A stretch of DNA of 64,000 bases from Psychrobacter sp. TAE2020 (GTDB lineage Bacteria; Pseudomonadota; Gammaproteobacteria; Pseudomonadales; Moraxellaceae), in assembly GCF_018919485.1 (NCBI RefSeq), contig NZ_JAHLMU010000001.1, forward strand, positions 3,142,208-3,206,207. The letters run 5' to 3'. The notes under the pieces were generated by a model that was not told where the DNA came from, ran no database searches, and worked only from the letters and a program-made list of their open reading frames with translations. The translations under genes and the position numbers were made by a program. Every line of letters begins with the position of its first letter. Positions within the stretch are counted from its first letter, which is position 1. Below, in pieces: positions 48,395-57,197 of the stretch.

Positions 48395-50062
48395 ATGAGC
48401 AATGTTATTCATGGCGGTCAAGCGATTGTAGATAGTCTGCAATTACATGGGGTTAATCGCGCCTATGTCGTTCCAGGCGAAAGCTATTTATCGGTATTAG
48501 ATGGGCTATACAACGCTGATATTCAGACAATAGTCTGTCGTCACGAAGCCGCTTGTACTTATATGGCAGATGCTCATGGTAAGTTCACTGGCCAGCCTGG
48601 CATTGCTATGGTCACACGTGGCCCTGGTGCTGCGCAAGCCTATACGGGTATTCATACTGCATGGCAAGATGGTGTGCCGCTAATACTGTTTGTCGGCCTC
48701 ATCCCTGTAGCGGATAGAGACCGTGAGTCTTTCCAAGAGTTCGATCCTAACCAATGGTTCGCCAGTCAATGCAAACGTGTTCTGATACTGGATGAAGTAT
48801 CGAGGGCGTCCGAGATAGTCGCCAAAGCCTTTCATGCTGCTTTAGAAGGTAGACCTGGTCCTGTAGTCGTAGGGCTACCGGAAGATATTATTAAACAGGA
48901 ATTTCATGGACAGTTACATCCCGTTATCCCTATTGCTCAAGGCTGTGTTGCTGATGAGCAGTTGACAGTTATATTAGATGCACTATCAGCCGCTGACAAG
49001 CCGCTGATTTTTGCAGGGGGACAAAACTGGACAGCTGAAGCTTCAGCCCAGTTAACCCAGTTTGCAGAGGACAATCATATTCCTGTGATCCATGATTGGC
49101 GAGCCTCAGACAGAATTACTTTTGATTCTCTAGCGCATGCCGGTTATCTAGGTTATGGGCGCTCGGATCAATGTGCCGTATTGATTGAAACCGCTGATGT
49201 GCTGCTCACTATAGGCACCGTATTAGGAGACGTTGCTAGTGATGGCTATAAGTTACGACAGTCTTTTGATAAGCCCAATTACATTGTCAATCTAGATACT
49301 AGTTTGCGCGGGCATAGTGGTTCGATCACAGCTCATATTGCCGCCAATCCTATCAGCTTTATTGATGCTATGAGCAAATCATCACTAGTAGATTCAGAGT
49401 CACGTAATAAGTGGTTTGAATACTGCCATAAACAGCAAAGAAATGACTGTGCGTTTCCGCAAAAAACAGCAGAAAATGACAATATAGAAGCACTAAATGA
49501 CGATGAAGGCTACGCTAGTATGACTCAAGTTGTCGAAGCGCTTACTGAGCAGCTGCCTGTAGATGCTGTCTATAGTTTCGGTGCAGGCAATCACTGTTTA
49601 TGGGCACAGCGTTATCTGCCGACTCATACTTTCCCCAGTCAGCTTAGTACCAGAAACGGCGCTATGGGTTATAGCTTACCAGCAGGTATTGTGGCGGCAT
49701 TAGAATCCCCTGAGCGCTTATCTATTGTGGTCACTGGTGATGGCGAATTTATGATGAATGAAGCAGAGTTATCGACGTCGATACGTTATAACGCTCCGGT
49801 TTTAATCATTTTGATGGACAATCAACAGTTTGGCACTATCCGTCAACATCAAGAAGCCCATTATCCCGATAGAGTCTCAGGTACTCAGCTAGAAAACCCT
49901 GACTTTGCGGCGCTAGCCAATGCTTTTGGCGCCAAGGGTATAACCATTGCTAATAATAAAGGTATCAAAGACAAGGTTAATGAAGCGCTAATGATTGTTA
50001 CTAAAGAGCGCAAAACGGTGTTGCTACACGTTATCACTGATCCGGAAGAGTTGATGCCATAA
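48395..50062 (+). CDS. ThDP-dependent 2-oxo-acid decarboxylase/acetolactate-synthase-like enzyme
   Basis: This is a 555-residue member of the acetolactate-synthase-like ThDP superfamily. The cofactor-activating Glu lies in CRHEAACTYMADAHG (about residue 50), and the ThDP/Mg motif is GDGEFMMN with a second N in LMDNQQFG. The length and the single-gene setting (no regulatory subunit) argue against biosynthetic acetolactate synthase. With a flavin amino-acid dehydrogenase and RidA upstream, a decarboxylase such as AruI (2-oxoarginine decarboxylase) is a reasonable model; the substrate remains open. Remains of an aldehyde dehydrogenase follow. Confidence 0.85.
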   Translation: MSNVIHGGQAIVDSLQLHGVNRAYVVPGESYLSVLDGLYNADIQTIVCRHEAACTYMADAHGKFTGQPGIAMVTRGPGAAQAYTGIHTAWQDGVPLILFVGLIPVADRDRESFQEFDPNQWFASQCKRVLILDEVSRASEIVAKAFHAALEGRPGPVVVGLPEDIIKQEFHGQLHPVIPIAQGCVADEQLTVILDALSAADKPLIFAGGQNWTAEASAQLTQFAEDNHIPVIHDWRASDRITFDSLAHAGYLGYGRSDQCAVLIETADVLLTIGTVLGDVASDGYKLRQSFDKPNYIVNLDTSLRGHSGSITAHIAANPISFIDAMSKSSLVDSESRNKWFEYCHKQQRNDCAFPQKTAENDNIEALNDDEGYASMTQVVEALTEQLPVDAVYSFGAGNHCLWAQRYLPTHTFPSQLSTRNGAMGYSLPAGIVAALESPERLSIVVTGDGEFMMNEAELSTSIRYNAPVLIILMDNQQFGTIRQHQEAHYPDRVSGTQLENPDFAALANAFGAKGITIANNKGIKDKVNEALMIVTKERKTVLLHVITDPEELMP

Positions 50063-50069
50063 ATAGTGC

Positions 50070-50310
50070 ATGCTACTTGCTGATGTTGTAAAACAAGGGC
50101 CAGCTGTGTTAGGGGCAGAGCTATAGTACATAAAGCGGTTGAGGTAGAGGACGCTATCAGACTTGCTAACGATATGCCATTTGGACTAGGTGCCTGTATT
50201 ATTTTCCTGTAGGATAAAAACAGTAATAAAAGACAGCTGAAAATTTCATAAAGTGTAGTAGATATAGTTGCTACACTGGATGAGGTTTTCGGCAAGTTTT
50301 TGTTGCCTAT
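50070..50310 (+). pseudogene. Aldehyde dehydrogenase remnant
   Basis: Three fragments in different frames match the C-terminal quarter of aldehyde dehydrogenases: 50070-50120 (MLLADVVKQGPAVLGAEL, corresponding to the pre-ELFGPV region), 50129-50212 (VEVEDAIRLANDMPFGLGAC, corresponding to the conserved A-I-x-LAND-x-FGLGA) and a weak tail to about 50310. The frame changes and the stops make it non-functional. The catalytic Cys region is absent. Confidence 0.75.
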
Positions 50311-50347
50311 TGATTAATATACTAGGAATATAAGTGCTGAAACTACT

Positions 50348-51271
50348 ATGATGCAACAAAAGTTAGCAGATAGCCTGAATTGGACATTACTTCACGTATT
50401 GATTGCTATATATGAAGAAGGAGGGATTAGTGCTGCTGCTAATCGCTTAAATATCACTCAGTCAGCGGTCAGTCAAAATCTTAAGAAGCTCGAAGAGCAG
50501 CTCGATAGTAAGCTTGTCATCCGTAACACTAAGCCTTTACAGCTCACTCCCATTGGCCATTACTGTATCCAAGTTGCCCAAACCATATTTACAGAAATAA
50601 CTTCTATTGAAGCTATGAAGGGTAGCAACTCACACTTATTAGAAGGTGAGATTAAACTACTGGTAGTTAGTCGAATTCATAACCCAAAATACAATGATTT
50701 TTTAGTATATTTCAAGAAAAAATATCCAAATATTACCTTAGATGTGACTGTGAAATCCAGCATGGATATTTTAAATAGTCTCAAACAAAAGACTCCTGCT
50801 GTTGGTATTTGTTTGGCTAGACATATCCCAGAAACCCTTAATCAGCAGTTGTTATTTACTCAACGTTATTACTTATACTGTGGGTACCATCATCCTTTAT
50901 TTTCAGCGACCGACTTGAGTGTCGATAGTTTACTAAAAGAGGATTTTATAGCTTTTAGTAGTGAGGATATTGGCGATGTGCTTTCACCGATCACGGTATT
51001 TAAAGAAACCCATGATTTAATTGGTCGCATTAGTGCTTATACCAACAATTTAGATGAAGCAGTTCGTCTGATATACACAGGATATGGTATCGGCGCGCTA
51101 CCTGACCAGTTTATTGCTGCCACTCATCTCGAGTCTAAACTCAGGCGTCTACCGCCAAAAGAAGGTATTGCTGATATACCGGTTTATCTTTTTTGGCACA
51201 AGCAACGTGCTTTATCACCCATTGAAGCTAAGTTTATTGAAGAAATTGTAGAGTTTGATATTTCTTTCTAA
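50348..51271 (+). CDS. LysR-family transcriptional regulator
   Basis: This 307-residue LysR-type protein has an N-terminal winged helix (GGISAAANRLNITQSAVSQNLKKLEEQL) and a C-terminal effector-binding domain. It follows the catabolic cluster on the same strand and is its likely regulator, by position. No good Shine-Dalgarno is seen before ATG 50348 or the next ATG at 50351. A strong terminator follows at 51303. Confidence 0.87.
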   Translation: MMQQKLADSLNWTLLHVLIAIYEEGGISAAANRLNITQSAVSQNLKKLEEQLDSKLVIRNTKPLQLTPIGHYCIQVAQTIFTEITSIEAMKGSNSHLLEGEIKLLVVSRIHNPKYNDFLVYFKKKYPNITLDVTVKSSMDILNSLKQKTPAVGICLARHIPETLNQQLLFTQRYYLYCGYHHPLFSATDLSVDSLLKEDFIAFSSEDIGDVLSPITVFKETHDLIGRISAYTNNLDEAVRLIYTGYGIGALPDQFIAATHLESKLRRLPPKEGIADIPVYLFWHKQRALSPIEAKFIEEIVEFDISF

Positions 51272-51302
51272 TCCAACTGTAATACTGATAGTATTTACTA
51301 AG

Positions 51303-51338
51303 TAAAACCCTTGTAAGCTTCATGTTACAAGGGTTTTA
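51303..51338 (+). terminator. Terminator of the LysR gene
   Basis: TAAAACCCTTGTAA and TTACAAGGGTTTTA form a perfect 14-bp stem with an 8-nt loop; T residues flank it on both strands. Confidence 0.85.
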
Positions 51339-51789
51339 TTGTCGGTAATTATATTGGTTGGTACGCCTATTATGCCTAGTTTTTCATTAACAATAGCGCT
51401 TTAGAAATAGAGTAGAGTAAAAGTAGTCGGCCAAACCTAAATCAAGATTTGCCTATTGTTTAATAAAGCTGTATGAAACAATAGTAAGACATAGAATACT
51501 GATGATCCAAACCGCACTGACTATATCGGAGAGCGTTAAAAATCGATTAATTATCGATTTAGCTTCGCAAGACAAGAGCAGTGCTCGCAGTACCACCCAA
51601 CCTAATTAAAGTTCTGAACAGAAAAAGTTGCTAGTGATATATACAATGTAAGACATTAAGATCACAGTGAATAAGAAACAGCTTAACTAGGCTGGCAAGT
51701 GGACTCATGCCAGCTGTTAAGTATTTGAGCGCACAGCAACTAATAAACAGCTTAGTAAGATATGATAAAACTTGTGCAAAAAAACAGTA
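51339..51789. other. Intergenic region between the LysR gene and maiA
   Basis: No clear gene. A 35-codon frame at 51502-51609 (MIQTALTISESVKNRLIIDL and a short tail) has no ribosome site and may be a remnant of unknown origin. A palindrome AAATCGAT-TAATT-ATCGATTT lies near 51540. Confidence 0.35.
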
Positions 51790-52440
51790 TCAAAGATTTG
51801 GCGCATCAGGTTGCTTTACAGGATCAGCATCATCAAAAGCTTTAAGCGAGCGGCAATGCTCATCAATAGCAAAGATGTTAGGATAAGGTGTCAAATCTAC
51901 TTTAAAGCGGCGGGCAGAGGAGACTTGGGGTATTAAATAGCAGTCTGCAAACGTTGGACTGTCGCCGTAGCAAAATTTCCCACTTGATTTGTCTTCTGCT
52001 AATAGTTTCTCTAAAGCAGTAAAGCCCTCAGTCATCCAATGTTGGCACCAGACCATAACCTCATCTTCATCAACCGTTAACTCGTTGCGCAGATACTGTA
52101 AGATACGACGATTATTAAGGGGATGGATATCACAGCCAATCATAGCGCTAAGTGCTCGTATTTGCATACGCCCTGCAGCGTCTTTAGGTAATAGAGGGTT
52201 TTGCGTATAAGTCTCCTCTAACCACTCTAAAATAGCAGGGCTTTGATATAGTAGTAAATCATCTGTCTGCAATACAGGCACTAAACCTTGTGGGTTGATA
52301 GCTTTAAATGCTGTTTCTAACTGTTTGTCCTGGGCCAAATCAACCGCGATATAGTCATAAACTAAACCTTTAAGGTTCATAGCAATACGAGTACGGTAAG
52401 AGGTGCTACTGCGAAAGTAATTAAAAAGCTTCATCATCAT
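51790..52440 (-). CDS. maiA: Maleylacetoacetate isomerase (zeta-class GST)
   Basis: This 216-residue glutathione transferase of the zeta class isomerises maleylacetoacetate to fumarylacetoacetate in tyrosine degradation. The active-site motif SSTSYRTRIAMNLKG, the cis-Pro loop NPQGLVPVL and QSPAILEWLEE are present. Three consecutive ATG codons start the gene, with GGAG at a workable distance for the first two. It is divergent from the IclR gene and belongs to the aromatic cluster with fahA. Confidence 0.92.
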   Translation of the reverse strand: MMMKLFNYFRSSTSYRTRIAMNLKGLVYDYIAVDLAQDKQLETAFKAINPQGLVPVLQTDDLLLYQSPAILEWLEETYTQNPLLPKDAAGRMQIRALSAMIGCDIHPLNNRRILQYLRNELTVDEDEVMVWCQHWMTEGFTALEKLLAEDKSSGKFCYGDSPTFADCYLIPQVSSARRFKVDLTPYPNIFAIDEHCRSLKAFDDADPVKQPDAPNL

Positions 52441-52687
52441 TATTCTCCATTTTGGGCAGGTATCAAACGCTCATCATTATGTATATAATCAGTCACAATA
52501 ATAAACCTGCTAAACTTAACAGGGTGTTATGAGTCATCGTAAGTAGATTTTTTTAAACCAATGTGTTTAGACTGAACGCTTAGACTGATAAGCGGAAAAG
52601 TAAAATCTGGCTTATTTCAATTGTCAGATATAAGCATCAAGTCGTATCTTCATTTAACTGAGTAAAAAACAGGCAACTGAGTAAATA
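52441..52687. promoter_or_regulatory. Divergent control region of maiA and the IclR gene
   Basis: This 247-bp intergenic region lies between divergent maiA and the IclR-type regulator, the likely place for IclR operators. No palindrome was clear enough to assign. Confidence 0.4.
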
Positions 52688-53530
52688 ATGTCATCATCAG
52701 ATAACCCTTCAACCTTAAGTAATCCTTTAACATCGAACAAAAGTCAAGGTGGCGTGCAGTCTCTTGAGATTGGGTTATCGATATTAGATGTACTCATCGC
52801 TTATAACGAGCCTATGATGCTAAAAGCCATTGCTCAAGAGATGCAGATGCATCCGGCCAAATCTCATCGTTATTTGGTTAGCCTGATTCGTAAAGGTTAT
52901 GCTCGTCAGCTCGATGATGGACGCTATGGGCTGGGCGAACGGATTAACGCTCTAGGCCAGACAGGTCTGGACCAAAATAACATCTTACAGCGATTGACTA
53001 CGGTGGCCAATGAAATTAAAGAGGCTTTAAACTGCGGGGTACAAATTGCTAAGTGGTTTAGTGAAGGCCCTATTATTATTCAGTCCGTTGAACCAGATAA
53101 CCCAATCAGTATCATTACGCGTATCGGCTCACGTATGCCGCTTACAACTTCTGCCACAGGTCAGTTGTTTGCTAGCTATCAACCAGATGCGATTATCAAA
53201 CCATTAGTAAGGGCAGAGTGGCAAGGGGAATCTGCTACAGTAAGCAGCGCTGAAATATTAGCTAAATGGTTACAGTTTAAGCAGTTACAAGCTGATGTTC
53301 GCACACAAGGTTATGCGACGGTCACCGGTGACATGTTAATAGGTATTAACGCTATTACTATTCCAGTACTATTGCCGCAATTGAATAGCGGTACAGATGC
53401 CCTTGTCAAAGATCTGCCATTAGATTATGCCATTACTATTATTGGTACTTCAGAGCAGCTACCCATGAGTAAGCAGCATCAAGTGGCCGATAAAGTACGG
53501 GCGATAGCTAAACGCTATCAAATTGCTTAG
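52688..53530 (+). CDS. IclR-family transcriptional regulator
   Basis: This is a 280-residue IclR-type regulator with an N-terminal winged helix (LSILDVLIAYNEPMMLKAIA, HPAKSHRYLVSLIRKGYARQ) and a C-terminal GAF-like effector domain (TTSATGQLFASY is the usual conserved region). It sits within the tyrosine-catabolism genes, divergent from maiA and convergent with the VOC gene, so control of the homogentisate pathway is likely. The N-terminal 22 residues rich in Ser/Asn are probably disordered. Confidence 0.87.
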   Translation: MSSSDNPSTLSNPLTSNKSQGGVQSLEIGLSILDVLIAYNEPMMLKAIAQEMQMHPAKSHRYLVSLIRKGYARQLDDGRYGLGERINALGQTGLDQNNILQRLTTVANEIKEALNCGVQIAKWFSEGPIIIQSVEPDNPISIITRIGSRMPLTTSATGQLFASYQPDAIIKPLVRAEWQGESATVSSAEILAKWLQFKQLQADVRTQGYATVTGDMLIGINAITIPVLLPQLNSGTDALVKDLPLDYAITIIGTSEQLPMSKQHQVADKVRAIAKRYQIA

Positions 53531-53588
53531 CGAATATTCTGTTTAAAGGTTAAGGATTTAAAAGTTAACTTTCGCTTTTTACCTTCAG

Positions 53589-54164
53589 TTATTCCCCAAC
53601 AGGAAAGTGCTCTTTGGCTTCGGTAAGTTCTTCGGCATGCAAAAAGTGCGTATGGGCAGGGGCACGTTTGGTCCGTGTCCATTCATCAAGCATATCTTGC
53701 TTGATTTCTTCAGTAATCATCGAGACTTTTTCTTCTGAAGTAATATCATCGTAGGTCAGTTCCATACGATGACCATTAGGATCGAAGAAATAAATAGAAT
53801 GGAAGATACCATGATTGGTAACCCCGATAACGTCAATACCGCCGTCCTCTAAGTGCTTCTTAGCAGTCATTAAAGTATCACGGTCTTTTACTTTCATTGC
53901 TAAATGTTGCACCCAGTCTGGGGTGTTAGGATCAAAGCCCATCTCAGGTTGATTAGGCACTTCAAAAAATGCTAATACATTGCCATTACCGGCATCTAAA
54001 AACACATGCATATAGGGATCAAAGGCTTTGGTTGAAGGCACATGGTCTTCAGCGAATGCCAAGATAAAGTCCATATTTAGGTGCTTTTTATACCATTCGA
54101 CGGTTTCTTTGGCGTCTTTGCAACGATAAGCAACGTGATGGATTTGTTGTATTTTAAAGGTCAT
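53589..54164 (-). CDS. VOC-superfamily metalloprotein next to fahA (candidate ring-cleavage enzyme)
   Basis: This 191-residue protein of the vicinal-oxygen-chelate (glyoxalase/extradiol dioxygenase) superfamily retains a full metal triad by position: His10 in IHHVAY, His87 in VQHLAM and Glu135 in GHRMELTYDD. I start at ATG 54164 with AAGGA eight bases upstream; a TTG two codons earlier is unsupported. It lies upstream of no other gene but next to fahA and maiA on the same strand. The aromatic cluster lacks hmgA, so this protein may cleave homogentisate; alternatives are a glyoxalase or an isomerase helper. Confidence 0.8.
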   Translation of the reverse strand: MTFKIQQIHHVAYRCKDAKETVEWYKKHLNMDFILAFAEDHVPSTKAFDPYMHVFLDAGNGNVLAFFEVPNQPEMGFDPNTPDWVQHLAMKVKDRDTLMTAKKHLEDGGIDVIGVTNHGIFHSIYFFDPNGHRMELTYDDITSEEKVSMITEEIKQDMLDEWTRTKRAPAHTHFLHAEELTEAKEHFPVGE

Positions 54165-54334
54165 TATCAATATCCTTTTGATAAATAATTAACAGAGTGC
54201 AATTACAGCAACAATAGATTTATAGTAATAAAAATACAATTGCTGCTTTGCTTTACTTGCTTGAATTGAACTGCAATTTATAAAAATTTATTTATAAAGT
54301 AGCGCAGGGCTTTAAGTTTATATTAGTGCCATGC

Positions 54335-55624
54335 TTAGTCTAAAAAATTAAACTCTAAAGCGGGTAATACAGTACCGCGCACCTCACCGAAGCCCACACG
54401 AATACCATCTTTCTCAGCATAACCTTTCATAATCACGGTGTCGCCATCTTCGATAAAGCTACGTGTCTCATCATTATTAAGCTTAACTGGTTTAGTGGCG
54501 TTCCAAGCCAGCTCTAGCATTGAGCCGAAAGTATCTGGCGTTGGCCCTGAAATCGTACCGGAACCCATCATATCACCAACTTCTACTTTACAACCAGAGA
54601 TGGTGTGATGCGTCAGCTGTTGAGTCATCGACCAGTACATATATTTAAAGTTGCTCTTACAGATAACGGTTGCGGTATCAGCGTTTGCAGTTAATAGCTC
54701 TACTGATAAGTTAATATCAAAGCTGTTATCGCTAACTTTCTCACGTAAATAGGCTAACGGCTGTGGATCTTGAGTAGGGATTGAAGTTTTAAAAGGTTGT
54801 AGAGCGTCTAAAGTGACAATCCAAGGTGAAATCTCAGAAGCAAAGGTTTTGGCATTAAACGGACCTAAGGGTACGTATTCCCATTTTTGAATGTCACGAG
54901 CTGACCAATCGTTAAATAACACCATGCCAAAGATATGATCCCAGGCATTTTCAATCGCGATAGGTTGACCAATTTTGTTAGGCTTACCAACGATAAAGGC
55001 GGTCTCAAGTTCGAAATCAAGGCGCTTACAAGGTGAGAAGATAGGACGCTCATCAGGACTGAGTTTTAGCTGACCTGACGGACGGACAATATCGGTACCA
55101 CTAACGATGACGGTGCTGGCACGACCGTTATAAGCAACAGGCATCTCTTTCCAGTTTGGCAATAAGGCATTGTCAGGATCACGGAACATGGTGCCAACAT
55201 TAGTGGCGTGTTCTTTAGAAGAATAAAAGTCAGTATAGCCAGGTACGCGTACTGGCAAATGCATGGTAACGTCTGCTTGCTTGAACAGAGCCTTACTCAT
55301 TAAGTCTTGATTGTTACTTAAGGTTTTGCTGTCGGCACAGAGTAGGGTTTGGATAGTTTTACGAGCTTTCGTCCAGTTGTCGCGACCAGATTCAATAAAG
55401 GGGTTTAGCGTAGGCTGATCAAAATAGGGGCCACCTTCTAGCGTCAATAGACCTTCAGTTTCAAGAACTGATAAGTCCAATACTTGATCGCCAATGGCCA
55501 CACTGGCACGGCGTTTGCCGTCTTCAGTTTCACTAAAGATGCCGTAAGGAAGGTTATGAATTGAGAAATCAGAATCGCTAGCGATATCGATAAATGAAGT
55601 GAGGTTTTTGTCAATCGTTGACAT
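54335..55624 (-). CDS. fahA: Fumarylacetoacetase
   Basis: This 429-residue hydrolase splits fumarylacetoacetate to fumarate and acetoacetate, the last step of tyrosine degradation. Landmarks are DFYSSKEHATNVGTMFRDP, the metal-site FELETAFIVGK, FNDWSARDIQKWEYVPLGPF and GDMMGSGTISGP. AAGGAG precedes the ATG. It is followed by the VOC gene (170 bp further) on the same strand. Confidence 0.96.
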   Translation of the reverse strand: MSTIDKNLTSFIDIASDSDFSIHNLPYGIFSETEDGKRRASVAIGDQVLDLSVLETEGLLTLEGGPYFDQPTLNPFIESGRDNWTKARKTIQTLLCADSKTLSNNQDLMSKALFKQADVTMHLPVRVPGYTDFYSSKEHATNVGTMFRDPDNALLPNWKEMPVAYNGRASTVIVSGTDIVRPSGQLKLSPDERPIFSPCKRLDFELETAFIVGKPNKIGQPIAIENAWDHIFGMVLFNDWSARDIQKWEYVPLGPFNAKTFASEISPWIVTLDALQPFKTSIPTQDPQPLAYLREKVSDNSFDINLSVELLTANADTATVICKSNFKYMYWSMTQQLTHHTISGCKVEVGDMMGSGTISGPTPDTFGSMLELAWNATKPVKLNNDETRSFIEDGDTVIMKGYAEKDGIRVGFGEVRGTVLPALEFNFLD

Positions 55625-55855
55625 GAAATGCTCCTTGCTAAATGTGTATAAGTGGTTTAATTAATATAATATTTGCTTAGTTAGTATTATGAGAATTAGC
55701 CCAATAAATTACGATATGGTTAACTACTTACGAATAATGTAATTTATAACCAACCATATTGCAAGGAGTTTTGGTAACTTATTGCTGTGTGGTTTGCTAT
55801 CTGGCTCGTATAAATCAGTTTTTTCTTTGGCTTATTTATTTAAATCAATTGAGCA

Positions 55856-57052
55856 TTAGTCTTTTAAGACTTTTACCATCGCATTGGCAACATAGTCAAT
55901 ATTACTGACATTGAGGCCGGCCACACACATGCGTGAGTTAGATACCATGTAGATACCAAAATCTATTTGTAGGCGTTCGACTTGCTCAGGGGTCAGTCCT
56001 GTAAAGCTAAACATGCCGTTTTGAAGAGTTATATAGTCAAAATTGCGCTCAGGAAGTTTGGCTTCTAGCACTGACTTGAGTTTAATACGCATGGCTTTGA
56101 TACGGTCACGCATACCATAAACTTCGCCAACCCATTGCTGGTACAATTGCTCGTCATTCATAACGATATCGACCACACGTCCACCATGTGATGGCGGGCT
56201 TGAGTAGATACAACGGACTACAAAGTTGAGCTGACCAAAGACACGCTCGGCTTCGTCTGCGGTAGGACAAACGACTGAAAGTCCACCGACACGCTCGCCA
56301 TATAGCGATAAGTTTTTAGAAAATGAGTTACTGACAAATACTGGCAAACCCATATCAACGGCTTTACGAATAGCATAAGCATCGCTGTCTATATCTTTGC
56401 CAAAACCTTGATAAGCAATGTCCATAAATGGGATTAGTTCACGCTGTTGAATGACCTCTAACACTGTATTCCATTGCGTTTGGGTTAAATCTATGCCAGT
56501 TGGGTTATGACAGCAAGGGTGTAATAACACTACATCATTTTTATTTAGCTTTTCAAGAAAGCTGACCATGTCATCGAATCTGACACTACTCGTGGCTTTG
56601 TCATAGTAAGGGTAAATGCCTACTTCGACATCAGCGCCTTCAAAAATAGCGATGTGATTACCCCAAGTAGGATCGCTCACATAGCATTTGGACTGTGGGA
56701 ACCACTGATGGATAAACTCAGCGCCTACTTTTAATGCCCCAGAGCCGCCAATAGTTGCAATAGTAGCGACCCGATTTTCTTGCAACACTAGAGCGTCTTT
56801 ACCAAATAATAACTCCTGACAGGCTTTGCGATGCCCAGGCAGTCCGGCCATTGGCAGATAAGGTCTAGAGGAAATAGGATCAGCAATGCGCTGTTCGGCC
56901 GTTTTTACACAGTCAAGTACTGGTAGTTCGCCGGCTTCATCATAATAAATACCAATCCCTAAGTTTACTTTTTTAGGATTGATATCTGCCAAAAACTTTT
57001 CCATAAGCCCTAAAATCGGGTCGCCAGCGTAATAGTCGATACGTTCAAACAT
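55856..57052 (-). CDS. tyrB: Aromatic amino acid aminotransferase
   Basis: This 398-residue class I aminotransferase converts tyrosine to 4-hydroxyphenylpyruvate and phenylalanine to phenylpyruvate. The PLP lysine lies in SNSFSKNLSLYGERVG, with HPCCHNPTGIDLT, FMDIAYQGFG and SDPTWGNH as further family motifs. The exact sequence is of the TyrB/AspC type; the aromatic cluster supports TyrB. Confidence 0.93.
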   Translation of the reverse strand: MFERIDYYAGDPILGLMEKFLADINPKKVNLGIGIYYDEAGELPVLDCVKTAEQRIADPISSRPYLPMAGLPGHRKACQELLFGKDALVLQENRVATIATIGGSGALKVGAEFIHQWFPQSKCYVSDPTWGNHIAIFEGADVEVGIYPYYDKATSSVRFDDMVSFLEKLNKNDVVLLHPCCHNPTGIDLTQTQWNTVLEVIQQRELIPFMDIAYQGFGKDIDSDAYAIRKAVDMGLPVFVSNSFSKNLSLYGERVGGLSVVCPTADEAERVFGQLNFVVRCIYSSPPSHGGRVVDIVMNDEQLYQQWVGEVYGMRDRIKAMRIKLKSVLEAKLPERNFDYITLQNGMFSFTGLTPEQVERLQIDFGIYMVSNSRMCVAGLNVSNIDYVANAMVKVLKD

Positions 57053-57197
57053 GTTATTTCCCTTATTTTCTTATACAACAAAATATGAATTGAGCCGCCA
57101 AAAAGCATAGACCAGTTTGATTATTAACTCAACGTTAGATTTCCCTATAACCCGTTAATTCGTTCACTTAGCTCTTAAAACATGCTTTAAATCGCTC

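Noticed and set aside
48395..50062. Calling the ThDP enzyme acetolactate synthase (ilvB/ilvI)
   Set aside because: No small subunit follows and the neighbours are catabolic; the substrate is left open.
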